Shown here piece by piece: positions 1-7,589 of a DNA stretch of 21,026 bases. The notes beneath the pieces were generated by a model. It was not told where the DNA came from, ran no database searches, and saw only the letters and a list, made by a program, of their open reading frames with translations. How positions within the stretch are numbered: position 1 is the stretch's first letter; every line of letters starts with the position of its first letter. Source of the DNA: a virus; the IMG/VR virus record IMGVR_UViG_3300042549_002202, positions 1 through 21,026 of that record; one strand, 5' to 3'. The translations under genes and the position numbers were made by a program.

Positions 1-459
1 GATTGCCACTGCTGAATTACCAGTAGTAGTTGAACCAGCGTTTTGAATCAAAGCAATGTTATTACCAATAGCAGAGATGCCCATTCCGGCCACGGTTGTG
101 CCAGAAGAACAAGAGACTACTTGGAACAGCGTATCAGGATCATCTGCAACAACTGCAAAAATCTGCGTGCCAGATTTAACTTGCTGGCTAGCTGGATAAA
201 ATTGCTGTTGCTGAATCTGACCAGTTGAAGCGTTAGTAAAACTTACACCGAGGAAAATACCGCAAGGCGTGGCAGTTGTAGTGCCCGTGTCTTTTTCGAT
301 AGTGCCATCAGAAATGCGTTTTACCAAGTCACCGTAGAAAATGTTAGTAGCATAGCCACTAGCAATTTGCATCAGGCGGGTTGCGCCTGCAAATACCTGT
401 CCACCTATTAGGTTTACAGGCTTTAGACCGTAAGGGGCCGAGACTGTAGGATAAGCCAT
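1..459 (-). CDS. Virion structural protein, possible capsid or head decoration protein (3' end outside window)
   Basis: Reading leftward from an ATG at 459-457, the frame stays open to the window edge and gives at least 153 residues. It starts MAYPTVSAPYGLKPVNLIGG and continues as a Ser/Thr/Gly/Gln-rich, beta-type sequence. The start is fixed by a good Shine-Dalgarno site (AGGAG, complement of 465-470) and by fit in the operon, 16 bases after the previous stop. I recall similar MAYPTVSAPYGLKPVNL-type proteins in uncultured aquatic phages beside head genes. Position after terminase, portal and a scaffold-like protein is where a major capsid protein normally sits, so capsid or decoration protein is an inference from context. 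It has no signal peptide and no membrane segment in the visible part. The C-terminus is not in the window. Confidence 0.7.
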   Translation of the reverse strand, partial: MAYPTVSAPYGLKPVNLIGGQVFAGATRLMQIASGYATNIFYGDLVKRISDGTIEKDTGTTTATPCGIFLGVSFTNASTGQIQQQQFYPASQQVKSGTQIFAVVADDPDTLFQVVSCSSGTTVAGMGISAIGNNIALIQNAGSTTTGNSAVAI

Positions 460-475
460 AAAAGACTCCTAAAAT

Positions 476-949
476 TTAAGTACCAGAACCGAAAGTAACC
501 TTAGTTTTTCTCTCTGAGAAGAGAGGCATCCTAGGATCATTTTCACGAAGGAAATTGTTATCCACCGAGTCAATCTGAGACTTATTTTGCTTGTCGTAAT
601 AATCGGCACGCTGCTTTAAGAACTCTTCAGGAATACGGCACAATAACAACCCACCAATTTCAATGCTGCCTTTAAAGCGGCCTTCAACGGTGGCGTGCAT
701 CATAAGCTCGGGATAATCTTCTGCTTTGCAGGGTTCATATCCTTCACGTAACTTAGAAGAAATATTACTAGGATCAGCTTGGCCCATCGTACTAATGCGA
801 ACGTATCTATGCTTCCAACCGGGACGGTCTTCGGGCATAGGTAACGTCTCAGGCGGACGCCACGCTTCAGGGCGTTGAGTCACTGCACGAGTATCTAGCT
901 CACGAGCTAAACGATTTTGAGTCTTTCCAGACGATAAAACTTGATCCAT
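476..949 (-). CDS. Conserved phage protein of the head module, unknown function
   Basis: This 157-residue protein has no motif I can assign. It is charged, with a proline-rich N-terminal third (PEAWRPPETLPMPEDRPGW near residues 27-46) and a central stretch with KHRYVRIS, GYEPCKAEDYPELM and IGGLLLCRIPEE. No transmembrane segment or signal peptide is seen. Its ATG shares the A of the upstream stop codon (TAATG), so it is translationally coupled to the scaffold-like gene, and the next gene starts 16 bases after its stop. The position between scaffold-like and virion protein suggests a role in head assembly, for example a minor head protein, but this rests on context only. Confidence 0.8.
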   Translation of the reverse strand: MDQVLSSGKTQNRLARELDTRAVTQRPEAWRPPETLPMPEDRPGWKHRYVRISTMGQADPSNISSKLREGYEPCKAEDYPELMMHATVEGRFKGSIEIGGLLLCRIPEEFLKQRADYYDKQNKSQIDSVDNNFLRENDPRMPLFSERKTKVTFGSGT

Positions 950-1953
950 TATTCACCTCTTCTTAGTTGAGCAACCTGTTTAGCGTATTCTTCCAAAGGA
1001 ACCCCAAGACGGCGAGCAATCGCTGCTTCGGATGCCTTCAGCCTAATACGATTAGGCGGAGTGCTACGGGAGGCGGGTGCCACCACGTTAGCGGGCTTTG
1101 TTGCACGGCGCGGAGGTTCATCCTCGTAAGCCGGTTCTGATGCCTTTTTCGAAGGGGCGTCATCTTCATAGCTCTGAGCACCGTCATAGTACTCAGGGAA
1201 TCGTCGACGCATTGTAGCGTCTACTCGTTTGTAGTACTCATCACTACCCACAAAGTTAGCACCGTGTTCCTTTGCCAGCTTTTGATGCAACCCGAGGGCG
1301 GATGCTGTCATTTCAGGATCGGTGCCAAACCAAGTGTTTTTCTGCATCCAACTTTCATCTTTTGGAGTAACAGAAGGTTGATTTGTACTACGTTGTTGTA
1401 TTTGTACATCATTTTCTTGAACTTGTAAAGGCTTCATGTTCTGAACTTTATCTAAATTCAGCGTTGCCCGCGAAACTTCTGCCTGTGCTTCTACTACGGC
1501 ATCGGAATCTCCAGACTCATAAGCCTCTTTATATCGTTTCTTAGCATTGTCAAATTCCATCTCTGCGGAACTCTTTGACTGCTCAATGTACGCCCTTGAC
1601 CCAAGCGACACTTGTTCTTGTAGCTTGCGGTTTTGATCCCACAACTGCTTAGCCAGCTTCTCAGCCGCTTCGCGTTCACGCAGTGCTTCTTCTTTAGCGC
1701 GGCGTTCATCGTGATATCCACGTGTAAATTTCTTTAGGCGTAGTTGAACTTTTTCGTCGTACTCGGATAGTTCATCTTCCGTTGGGTCTTCAGGTGGTGT
1801 TTCGTCGGGCTTACGGCCACGATCCCTACGAGGCGTGTCATTTTCAATTTCTACTTCAAACCCGCCATCATCTTCTACTTCGGGTTTACCCTTAGCTTCT
1901 TCCTCTGTTTCATGAGGAAACTTAAAGTCATCTTTTAACTCAGTTTGTGCCAT
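949..1953 (-). CDS. Scaffold-like acidic coiled-coil head protein
   Basis: The 334-residue product is highly charged. Residues 1-65 are very acidic with little predicted structure (EEEAKGKPEVEDDGG, PPEDPTEDELSEYDE). Residues about 70-175 are rich in Glu, Lys, Ala and Arg with heptad-like leucines, typical of a long coiled coil (RAKEEALREREAAEKLAKQL). The last 70 residues are basic and proline-rich, ending in a short helix. This composition and the position before a candidate capsid gene match phage scaffolding proteins, which guide procapsid assembly and then leave the head. No protease motif is seen. The start ATG at 1953 follows GGAGTAACAC on the coding strand and lies 10 bases after the co-chaperonin stop. 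The scaffold role is an inference; the gene itself is clear. Confidence 0.75.
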   Translation of the reverse strand: MAQTELKDDFKFPHETEEEAKGKPEVEDDGGFEVEIENDTPRRDRGRKPDETPPEDPTEDELSEYDEKVQLRLKKFTRGYHDERRAKEEALREREAAEKLAKQLWDQNRKLQEQVSLGSRAYIEQSKSSAEMEFDNAKKRYKEAYESGDSDAVVEAQAEVSRATLNLDKVQNMKPLQVQENDVQIQQRSTNQPSVTPKDESWMQKNTWFGTDPEMTASALGLHQKLAKEHGANFVGSDEYYKRVDATMRRRFPEYYDGAQSYEDDAPSKKASEPAYEDEPPRRATKPANVVAPASRSTPPNRIRLKASEAAIARRLGVPLEEYAKQVAQLRRGE

Positions 1954-1963
1954 GTGTTACTCC

Positions 1964-2374
1964 TTATGCTGCACGTGTAATTCCACGGGGGTCTTCCACA
2001 ACTGCTTCAACCGAATCATCATTGAGGATACGGAATTCACGGCCATGGATCTTCAGACGGGTGCCTGAATTTGGTCGGCAGATGATGAAATCACCTTCCT
2101 TGCAACTCGGGCCGCTGGGGAACCGAGTGGTATCTTTGTAGCAGTCAGGCCCAAGCTTGACGACAAATAGAACAGGAGTAAGTACTTCCTCAAAATGCAT
2201 AGATTGGCTGGATTTAATAATTCCAACTTCACTCTCTGCATACTCTTGCATAGCTTCAGGCACCACACACAAAATATGAAATGTACGTGGGTCAGGCAAC
2301 TGCTTAGCTTTGTCTTCGGCTGGTTTGTTAAGAATGCCAGACAAGTCCACGGCAGCGACGTTAAATTCAGTCAT
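1964..2374 (-). CDS. GroES-like co-chaperonin (Cpn10 family)
   Basis: The 136-residue protein carries a Cpn10-like fold signature. Residues about 50-72 (VGIIKSSQSMHFEEVLTPVL) occupy the place of the GroES mobile loop that contacts GroEL. A GPDCYKDTTRFPSGPSCKEGD segment then matches the GroES region before its core strand, and RPNSGTRLKIHGREFRILND followed by VEAVVED matches the GroES C-terminal pattern SGTEVKIDGEEYLILREDDILAVVE. It is longer than GroES (97 residues) by an N-terminal extension of about 30 residues. The start at 2374 is chosen over an in-frame 2404 codon because GGAG lies 7 bases upstream and it gives only an 8-base overlap with the previous gene. T4 gp31 is the known precedent: a phage co-chaperonin that replaces GroES during capsid protein folding. 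Placement among head genes agrees. Confidence 0.8.
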   Translation of the reverse strand: MTEFNVAAVDLSGILNKPAEDKAKQLPDPRTFHILCVVPEAMQEYAESEVGIIKSSQSMHFEEVLTPVLFVVKLGPDCYKDTTRFPSGPSCKEGDFIICRPNSGTRLKIHGREFRILNDDSVEAVVEDPRGITRAA

Positions 2375-2564
2375 CAGATTTCTCCATTTTTTGCACGAGG
2401 TCATTAATAATGTTTTCTGCTAGGTTAAGACCTCGGATTACCCCACAGATACTTCGATACTCTTCTATGTCAGCGGCTCTGCCGTTGGCAAGATGAAAAG
2501 CTTGCTCCGCTCTAAGTCGTTCTATCTCGTTAGCGATATGCGCCAATAGCTTGTAGTCGTTCAA
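2367..2564 (-). CDS. Small helical protein between portal and co-chaperonin
   Basis: The 65-residue product looks entirely alpha-helical and charged, with MNDYKLLAHIANEIERLRAEQ at the start. It begins with TTG at 2564, which overlaps the portal stop as TTGA, and GGGAG lies a few bases upstream, supporting this start. The end overlaps the next gene by 8 bases. I do not recognise a family. Small helical proteins of this type are common next to phage portal genes, and coupling to the portal suggests a packaging or head-completion role, which is not proven. Confidence 0.7.
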   Translation of the reverse strand: MNDYKLLAHIANEIERLRAEQAFHLANGRAADIEEYRSICGVIRGLNLAENIINDLVQKMEKSDD

Positions 2565-5050
2565 TCTCTCTCCCTCTTAGGTTTTTGGGACGTTCTTTGT
2601 GCCGCTTGCACAGCCATCTGAGCGCGGTTCTTGGCGATATCAACGCCAATTTTGGTACCCTCAATAAGCTGTTGCTTCTCGAGTTTGTCTTTTGCAGCGG
2701 CTGCGCTTGCACCAACTTGCATAGCCGCAATTTCTTTTTGAGCCGCAATACGTGACTCTTCAATCTTGAGTTGGTCAGCTTTAGCTGCCGCATCAATCTG
2801 TTGTTTTTGCTGTTTAAGCTGCAACTCTTGCATCTTGATTTGCAACTCTTGCTGTTGCATTTGGATGAGGGGGTCTTGCATTTGCTGCTGTATTTGCTGC
2901 TGCGCGGCTTGCGATTGAGCTTGCTGAGTCATACGAGTTGACGCTTGTGCAGCCAGTTGTGCAACTTGTGCAGCAACCTCGGGAGCCATGTTCTTTTCTT
3001 GCTCCTCTGTTGGTAACAACAAACCAACTGTTTGCTCAACCTCTTTGCGATATGCGTACGCCAAGTGCTCGTTGATGTGCGCCATCATTGCCGCAGTAAG
3101 TGCTTGACCTTGCGGTGTCTGCCCAACTAAACCCATGATCTTAGGGTTCTGCAGCATGCTTGTGTGCACTGCAATATGAGCTTGGTGATCCTGCTCAATA
3201 AACGCTTTAACAGGTTTGCCTGTCAGCACATTCTGGTTCTCTTGCACTGGGTCTGTAGCTTTAGCATCATCCTCAATCGGGATAAGTTTTGCTGCATTCT
3301 TAATGCCCAACACCTCAATCATCTGGCGGTGTAAAAGTGGCAAGTTGTACAGTTGCGGTGCTGTTTGTGCAAGTTGAAGTGCGGCTTGGTATTGCACAAT
3401 CTTCTGCGCCATTGTTGCAGCGTTTGGATCGCTCACAGGAATCACAGCAACCATATCGTAGTCAGACTTCTTAGCACGACGTGAACCATCGACTGGATCG
3501 TAGTCATACTCTTCTGGTGTGTAGTCAGCAATGATGGCTTTCAAGAGGCGGAACTCTTGACGCATCGAGTAGTGCATACGTGCTTGCACTGCACCCATCA
3601 CTTTCAACGTACGCTCAAGAATAGCCAGTGTTGTACCTACGGGTGCTTGCGCACTCATGTCACTGACGTTCATGTCTCCTGCGGATGCAAACTGCCTACC
3701 CTCTTGCACAATGTTCTGGAACAAGGCAAAGAGAACCTGACTGGGTTCTTTGTACGGCAGAGGCAAGATATTGTCTCTAATTGAACCACTGGGTACGTCG
3801 ACATCACGAAACTCTCCCGGTGCGATAGGCGTGTCGTCGCCCTTGACTCGGAGTCCTCTGGACTTGAGGCCACCCGGTAAGTTAGATAGCGTACCTGCAT
3901 CAACGAGCTGCCTGATGAGCATGGTCGCGCTCTTTGCATATCCGCCGATAAGGTGAATGAGACCATATCCATAGAATCCAAACCCCGGTATATATTGGTA
4001 ATGTACAAAGTGCTGGCGCTTGATGTGCAACTCATCATCTTCATACCAATTGCGACGAATGGCAAGAATCTTAGTTGTCGCTTTCTCAACAGTCACAACA
4101 TACGGCAGTGCTATGCCCGTCTTTTCACCATCTTTGTCCTCGTGCTCATAGCCTTCTAAGTCAAGGTCAACGTGCATCTCAAGTATGCGGAACCTCTCAT
4201 CCTGCAGTGCTGACATGCCTGTTTCTTCAGCTTTCTGCTTCTCAATATCATCAAGCTCACCGGACGGCTCACCTAAGTCTACGTCGCTGTAAAACCCAGC
4301 TTCTTGCAGTTTAAGAATCTCATTTTCAGTCTTACGCATCACGTGCGTAACGCGCTCGGCACGCTCTAAATTAGACGCGCCATAAGGAACAACAATGTCT
4401 TCTGCTGGGATGAACATCGCAACTTGACGTCCAATGCTCGGGTCGTAGTAGACCTTCTTAAACGCGGAGCCTGACAGAGGTAGATTCCACAATAACTTCT
4501 CATGCTCTGGACGATACTCAACCATCACCTCAGTGAGCTGGTAGTTCATGTCTTCTCTTACGCGAGCAGATGCTTCTTCTTTAATAGGAGTATCCTTACC
4601 CAAGATCTGCGTCTTCACAGGGCCTGCAGCGGGGAACGTCTCCATAATTCCCTCGGACTGAAAGCGCACAACAGACTCAGTCAACATGGGGTGGAACACA
4701 CCACAAGCACCGGCCCATGGCTCTGTTCTTTCCTCATACTTAAGACCCAGTAGCTTCAAGCCTTCAACGTAGGTTCTAATCCAATCTTTACGGTCGTTGA
4801 TATCCTTGTCAAAGTCAGCAACTAACTCACCACCAAGAGAATTAAGCGCACTGTCAGACATGAAGTCAGCAAGGTTGGCATCAAAGTCTTCATCGTCTTC
4901 TTTTTCTGGGCTGAGTTCAATCTCAATATCACCCATATTAATGCGCACGCCTTCAGGGTCTTCAATCTCAATCTCTATCGGGGGAGCCATGTCTTCTTCG
5001 ATACCAAGAGGGGCTGCGTACAAACCTCTGTCCATAGAACTTGTTGCCAT
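2561..5050 (-). CDS. Portal protein with long Gln-rich coiled-coil tail
   Basis: This 829-residue protein has the features of large podovirus-type portals. It has an acidic N-terminus (residues 15-65), then a core with RTYVEGLKLLGLKYEERTEPWAGA, an FHPMLTESVVRFQ helix, AFKKVYYDPSIGRQVAMFIPAEDIVVPYGA and a PGFGFYGYGLIHLIGGYAKSATMLIRQL helix region, followed by GTTLAILERTLKVMGAVQARM. The portal forms the dodecameric ring through which DNA enters and leaves the head. It lies directly downstream of the large terminase subunit (9 bases apart), the usual partner. The last ~128 residues (702-829) are very rich in Gln, Ala and Lys and look like a coiled coil, comparable to the barrel or extended C-terminus of P22-like portals. 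The start ATG at 5050 follows a weak ribosome site (AGGAT). Confidence 0.9.
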   Translation of the reverse strand: MATSSMDRGLYAAPLGIEEDMAPPIEIEIEDPEGVRINMGDIEIELSPEKEDDEDFDANLADFMSDSALNSLGGELVADFDKDINDRKDWIRTYVEGLKLLGLKYEERTEPWAGACGVFHPMLTESVVRFQSEGIMETFPAAGPVKTQILGKDTPIKEEASARVREDMNYQLTEVMVEYRPEHEKLLWNLPLSGSAFKKVYYDPSIGRQVAMFIPAEDIVVPYGASNLERAERVTHVMRKTENEILKLQEAGFYSDVDLGEPSGELDDIEKQKAEETGMSALQDERFRILEMHVDLDLEGYEHEDKDGEKTGIALPYVVTVEKATTKILAIRRNWYEDDELHIKRQHFVHYQYIPGFGFYGYGLIHLIGGYAKSATMLIRQLVDAGTLSNLPGGLKSRGLRVKGDDTPIAPGEFRDVDVPSGSIRDNILPLPYKEPSQVLFALFQNIVQEGRQFASAGDMNVSDMSAQAPVGTTLAILERTLKVMGAVQARMHYSMRQEFRLLKAIIADYTPEEYDYDPVDGSRRAKKSDYDMVAVIPVSDPNAATMAQKIVQYQAALQLAQTAPQLYNLPLLHRQMIEVLGIKNAAKLIPIEDDAKATDPVQENQNVLTGKPVKAFIEQDHQAHIAVHTSMLQNPKIMGLVGQTPQGQALTAAMMAHINEHLAYAYRKEVEQTVGLLLPTEEQEKNMAPEVAAQVAQLAAQASTRMTQQAQSQAAQQQIQQQMQDPLIQMQQQELQIKMQELQLKQQKQQIDAAAKADQLKIEESRIAAQKEIAAMQVGASAAAAKDKLEKQQLIEGTKIGVDIAKNRAQMAVQAAQRTSQKPKRERD

Positions 5051-5059
5051 TTTTAATCC

Positions 5060-6580
5060 TTAAACTGTATAGAACCGCTCGCGGCGGTTGCCTTTAAACC
5101 ATTTAATCTCTTCGGGCTCATCGCTTGGTAAACGCAAGAACCCACCCTGACGAAAGCGCATCAGCGCTAAAGTTGTTGCGTCAACCAAGTCATCATGCTC
5201 GCCTGACGGAAATGCTGCAACCTCGTCCACTAACTCTTCTGCCCAGCGGGTTTGCGGAACCCATACTTTTCCACTTGCAATTATGTCTGAGACTGAGTTT
5301 AAACGGGCAATTTTGTCTTGCCCCTTACTAGGCGTGTACTCCTGCACTGGTATGCCCATCGCTCTTAAGTCATATATAAGAGGCGCACCAGACGCCTTCT
5401 TCTCCACAATCAGCGAGTCAGGCTCGTACTCGTTGTACTCCCTCATGACATCTCGTTTAAGGTCTGGGAACTCAACCCGCTTCTTATACGTGTTGAGAAG
5501 AATGATGTTGGGCGCAAAGTTGTCCTCTTCACAATTGAAGATACCCCACGTCGTGCCTGCGGAATAGTCAGCACGCTGGGTTTTCTCAAACGCCGTGTCC
5601 CACGACTGGAGGATGTAGTCACAGACAGGAGGATCGTCTTTTTCCCACCACTTCCACCAATCGCGCTTAACAATCGCGCTCTCGTTACCCACAGGATTCT
5701 GCTGATACTGCGCTTGCCACTTGGAATTGGGAAGTTCTTCACGAAGGGCTTCCAGCTCAGCCAAACTCCAAAATTGCGGCCACAGCGGATTACCTGAAGG
5801 AAGGATCGCGGGAAATTCAATGACTTCCCACTCTTCACCACTGCGTTGTGCTGCACTTTTTAGTACCTGTCCTGTTAAATCTCGTTGCGCCCAGCGTGTC
5901 ATAACTACAACAATAGCTCCGCCCGGCTGCAAACGCTGACGGGGGCCTGATGTATACCACTCATACACCTTGTCATACACTTCTGGGTTGCTTGCTGCCA
6001 TTGCAGCCTCTTGTTCTGAGTGCGGATCGTCAATAATGAGCACATCTGCGCCCTTACCGGTCACTGTACCGCCCACACCAATCGCAAAATAGTCACCACC
6101 CTTGCTGGTATTCCACCTTCCGGCTGCTTTTGAGTCTTGTTGTAGCGCTAAATTAGGGAAAATACTACTATAGACCTCAGAATCCACCAAATTTCGCACT
6201 TTTCGACCAAATCCGACCGCTAATTCGCCCGTATTAGACGCCTGAATGACTTTTTTATGTGGAAACTTACCCAAAAACCAAGCCGGAAGCAAGTAAGAAG
6301 CAAACTCAGACTTAGTATGACGGGGAGGCATATTAATAATAAGCCGCTTACAAGTACCATTTGCCACACGTTCAAAGGCATCCGCCATTCTCTTGTGGTG
6401 TGCGCCTGAAATGAATGTGGGCCATACTCGTTCAACAAACTTGATGAATTTTTCTTGGCATAGTTCACGGTCTTTGAGTTTCTCGAGTTTAACAAGTGAA
6501 GCCTCTAGCACGCGCAGGTCAGCTTCCGACAACTTGCCGGTGTTTATCGCCGCTTCTATGTCTTTAAGCGTCAGGCTCAT
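5060..6580 (-). CDS. terL: Terminase large subunit (packaging ATPase and nuclease)
   Basis: The 506-residue protein is a complete terminase motor. It has a Walker A-like PPRHTKS at residues 85-91 and a Walker B with catalytic acid LIIDD at 181-185. MTRW near 227-230 marks the coupling motif. A C-terminal RNase H-like nuclease domain has SWDTA (D328), VEKKASG (E393) and HDDLVDA (D463/D464/D467). These are the acidic triad positions expected for metal-dependent DNA cutting. The enzyme translocates DNA into the prohead and cuts the concatemer. The start overlaps the end of the small subunit gene by 4 bases (ATGA), so the two are coupled, and the portal gene follows 9 bases later. The length is normal for the family. 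Confidence 0.96.
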   Translation of the reverse strand: MSLTLKDIEAAINTGKLSEADLRVLEASLVKLEKLKDRELCQEKFIKFVERVWPTFISGAHHKRMADAFERVANGTCKRLIINMPPRHTKSEFASYLLPAWFLGKFPHKKVIQASNTGELAVGFGRKVRNLVDSEVYSSIFPNLALQQDSKAAGRWNTSKGGDYFAIGVGGTVTGKGADVLIIDDPHSEQEAAMAASNPEVYDKVYEWYTSGPRQRLQPGGAIVVVMTRWAQRDLTGQVLKSAAQRSGEEWEVIEFPAILPSGNPLWPQFWSLAELEALREELPNSKWQAQYQQNPVGNESAIVKRDWWKWWEKDDPPVCDYILQSWDTAFEKTQRADYSAGTTWGIFNCEEDNFAPNIILLNTYKKRVEFPDLKRDVMREYNEYEPDSLIVEKKASGAPLIYDLRAMGIPVQEYTPSKGQDKIARLNSVSDIIASGKVWVPQTRWAEELVDEVAAFPSGEHDDLVDATTLALMRFRQGGFLRLPSDEPEEIKWFKGNRRERFYTV

Positions 6581-7167
6581 TCAGCCTCGTCCTTTTCAGG
6601 TACGTCTTGGCGGGTATCTTCTGCTGGGCCTAGGTGCGTATCCAGATCATCTAAGGGCGTTACATCTGTTATGTCTGCATTCATGAGCCGCTTGATGCGC
6701 TCTTTAATAGAGTCCTCAAGTCCCTTGCTTGTAGTGTGGTGCACAGTAATCTCACTGCGCTCAGTAAACAGACCAATGTCGGAATGTTTGCCAAGAAGCT
6801 CAAGGGCTTTGATCTCAATCTTGGGATCGCCGCAGTCAGTCATCTTGACTAGCTTATTAGTAATGAATGTGCGGGCCTGCTGGATGTCCGCAAACGCTTG
6901 GAAGTCAAACGTTTTAATTAATACTGAAGCCGCCTTCGCCTCCGCAGGTACTGTTATGTGCTTAGGTGTAGCCGGTTTATCGGTACCGTTGAATAACTCC
7001 GCAGTTTTATGCAGGTCTTTATCTTCGTAGTCAAGGCCGGGGCCGAGCTTGTCGATTAGGTTTGAGGTATTTACAGCGATGGCAATGCCGTCCTTGTGAG
7101 TCTTAGGCTGCTCATCGGACATATCGAACGGTAACGGATGTTCCGTTGTTGGCTGAATTTCAATCAT
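6577..7167 (-). CDS. terS: Terminase small subunit
   Basis: From the ATG at 7167 the product has 196 residues. The middle part, ADIQQARTFITNKLVKM followed by KIEIKALELLGKHSDIGLF and a helical SIKERIKRLM, matches the oligomerisation and DNA-recognition arrangement of many phage small terminase subunits, including the typical LGK..DIGLF segment. It would bind the packaging site and load DNA on the large subunit, whose gene overlaps its end. The start is uncertain: an in-frame TTG at 7209 and an ATG at 7122 are also possible, and none has a strong Shine-Dalgarno site. It is the first gene of the leftward operon, behind a leader of roughly 190 bases if the promoter proposed at 7360-7390 is right. 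Confidence 0.8.
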   Translation of the reverse strand: MIEIQPTTEHPLPFDMSDEQPKTHKDGIAIAVNTSNLIDKLGPGLDYEDKDLHKTAELFNGTDKPATPKHITVPAEAKAASVLIKTFDFQAFADIQQARTFITNKLVKMTDCGDPKIEIKALELLGKHSDIGLFTERSEITVHHTTSKGLEDSIKERIKRLMNADITDVTPLDDLDTHLGPAEDTRQDVPEKDEAE

Positions 7168-7343
7168 AGGCACCGAGTAGTTATCGGGAATGCCCGAAAT
7201 GTAACACAAACTTTAAAATTTTTGCAAAATTTTTTTTGACTGCCCGATTTATTTTGCACCGGGGGGTGTTTGGGTGAAGAGCTTTGTAGCATTGTGGTAC
7301 AGAAAACATAAGGGGGAGGGGGGATTTTTAATTTAGCTGTTCG

Positions 7344-7358
7344 ACAGTGCAACACTGT
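7344..7358. repeat. 15-base palindrome, possible operator of the late promoter
   Basis: ACAGTG-CAA-CACTGT is a perfect 6+6 inverted repeat with a 3-base centre. It lies where a transcript from the proposed leftward promoter (7360-7390) would begin. It does not resemble the 14-base repeat of the early region, so it would be a target for a different regulator. Confidence 0.5.
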
Positions 7359-7359
7359 G

Positions 7360-7390
7360 TGTATAGGATCACGGGACTCCTATGTGTTAA
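7360..7390 (-). promoter_or_regulatory. Possible leftward promoter for the packaging/head operon
   Basis: On the minus strand, TTAACA (7390-7385, 5 of 6 to the -35 consensus) is followed after 19 bases by TATACA (7365-7360, 4 of 6 to -10). The spacing is long, so this is a weak prediction. It is the best sigma-70-like candidate I found upstream of the small terminase gene. Confidence 0.3.
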
Positions 7391-7423
7391 ATCTGGGGTG
7401 TGGGGTGTCGGTGTCGGCAAAAT

Positions 7424-7437
7424 CTAACATTTGTTAG
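7424..7437. repeat. Early-region inverted repeat, copy 1 (exact, flipped centre)
   Basis: CTAACATTTGTTAG. This is the only copy lying 5' of all three strong early promoters. It is 36 bases upstream of the -35 of the first, in the divergent control region. Confidence 0.9.
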
Positions 7438-7473
7438 CCCTTATCCCCCCTATTTATTTTGTTTATTTATTAC

Positions 7474-7501
7474 TTGCTATTATTTTGCACCACGTTATAA
7501 T
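7474..7501 (+). promoter_or_regulatory. Early promoter P1
   Basis: TTGCTA (7474-7479, 4 of 6) and TATAAT (7496-7501, perfect) are separated by 16 bases. The predicted start, about 7508, is the A of an ATG opening a 13-codon leader ORF. It would drive 7590-8623. Confidence 0.7.
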
Positions 7502-7507
7502 AGACCC

Positions 7508-7549
7508 ATGGCAACGAAAAAAGCTTTGTTGTTATGCTTAGGTAGCTAG
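7508..7549 (+). CDS. Possible leaderless 13-residue leader peptide (P1)
   Basis: ATG at 7508, seven bases after the P1 -10 element, opens a short frame encoding MATKKALLLCLGS and ending in TAG at 7547. Four of its codons are Leu. The stop lies inside the 5' arm of a hairpin (7541-7569). A matching arrangement exists at promoter P2. It may be a chance ORF; the parallel with P2 is the main argument. Confidence 0.3.
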   Translation: MATKKALLLCLGS

Positions 7550-7569
7550 CGGGTTTTTCCAAAGCTACC
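7541..7569 (+). promoter_or_regulatory. Leader hairpin before the first early gene
   Basis: GGTAGCT (7541-7547) pairs with AGCTACC (7563-7569) around a 15-base loop. An alternative pairing, AGCTTTG (7522-7528) with CAAAGCT (7560-7566), excludes it. The 3' arm is followed at once by ATGTTAGAAAAGGTTAGATT and the gene start. Confidence 0.45.
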
Positions 7570-7589
7570 ATGTTAGAAAAGGTTAGATT

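Larger units (their letters stand above)
7168..7589. promoter_or_regulatory. Divergent control region between late and early operons
   Basis: No convincing gene lies in these 422 bases apart from the leader ORF listed separately. They hold a T/A-rich stretch beside the small terminase gene, G-tracts on the plus strand (7261-7266, 7312-7323, 7394-7407), a 15-base palindrome at 7344-7358, the first CTAACATTTGTTAG site at 7424-7437, the early promoter at 7474-7501 and a leader hairpin. A 12-base direct repeat TTATTTTGCACC occurs at 7249-7260 and 7480-7491, the second copy lying in the spacer of the early promoter. Confidence 0.75.

Noticed and set aside
3670-4089. 139-codon minus-strand frame inside the portal gene
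   Set aside because: Out-of-frame shadow of the portal with Ser/Arg/Cys-rich sequence and no ribosome site.
7261-7410. G-quadruplex elements in the divergent region
   Set aside because: Several G-tracts exist (7261, 7312, 7394) but no clear run of four G3 tracts with short loops; reported only as composition.
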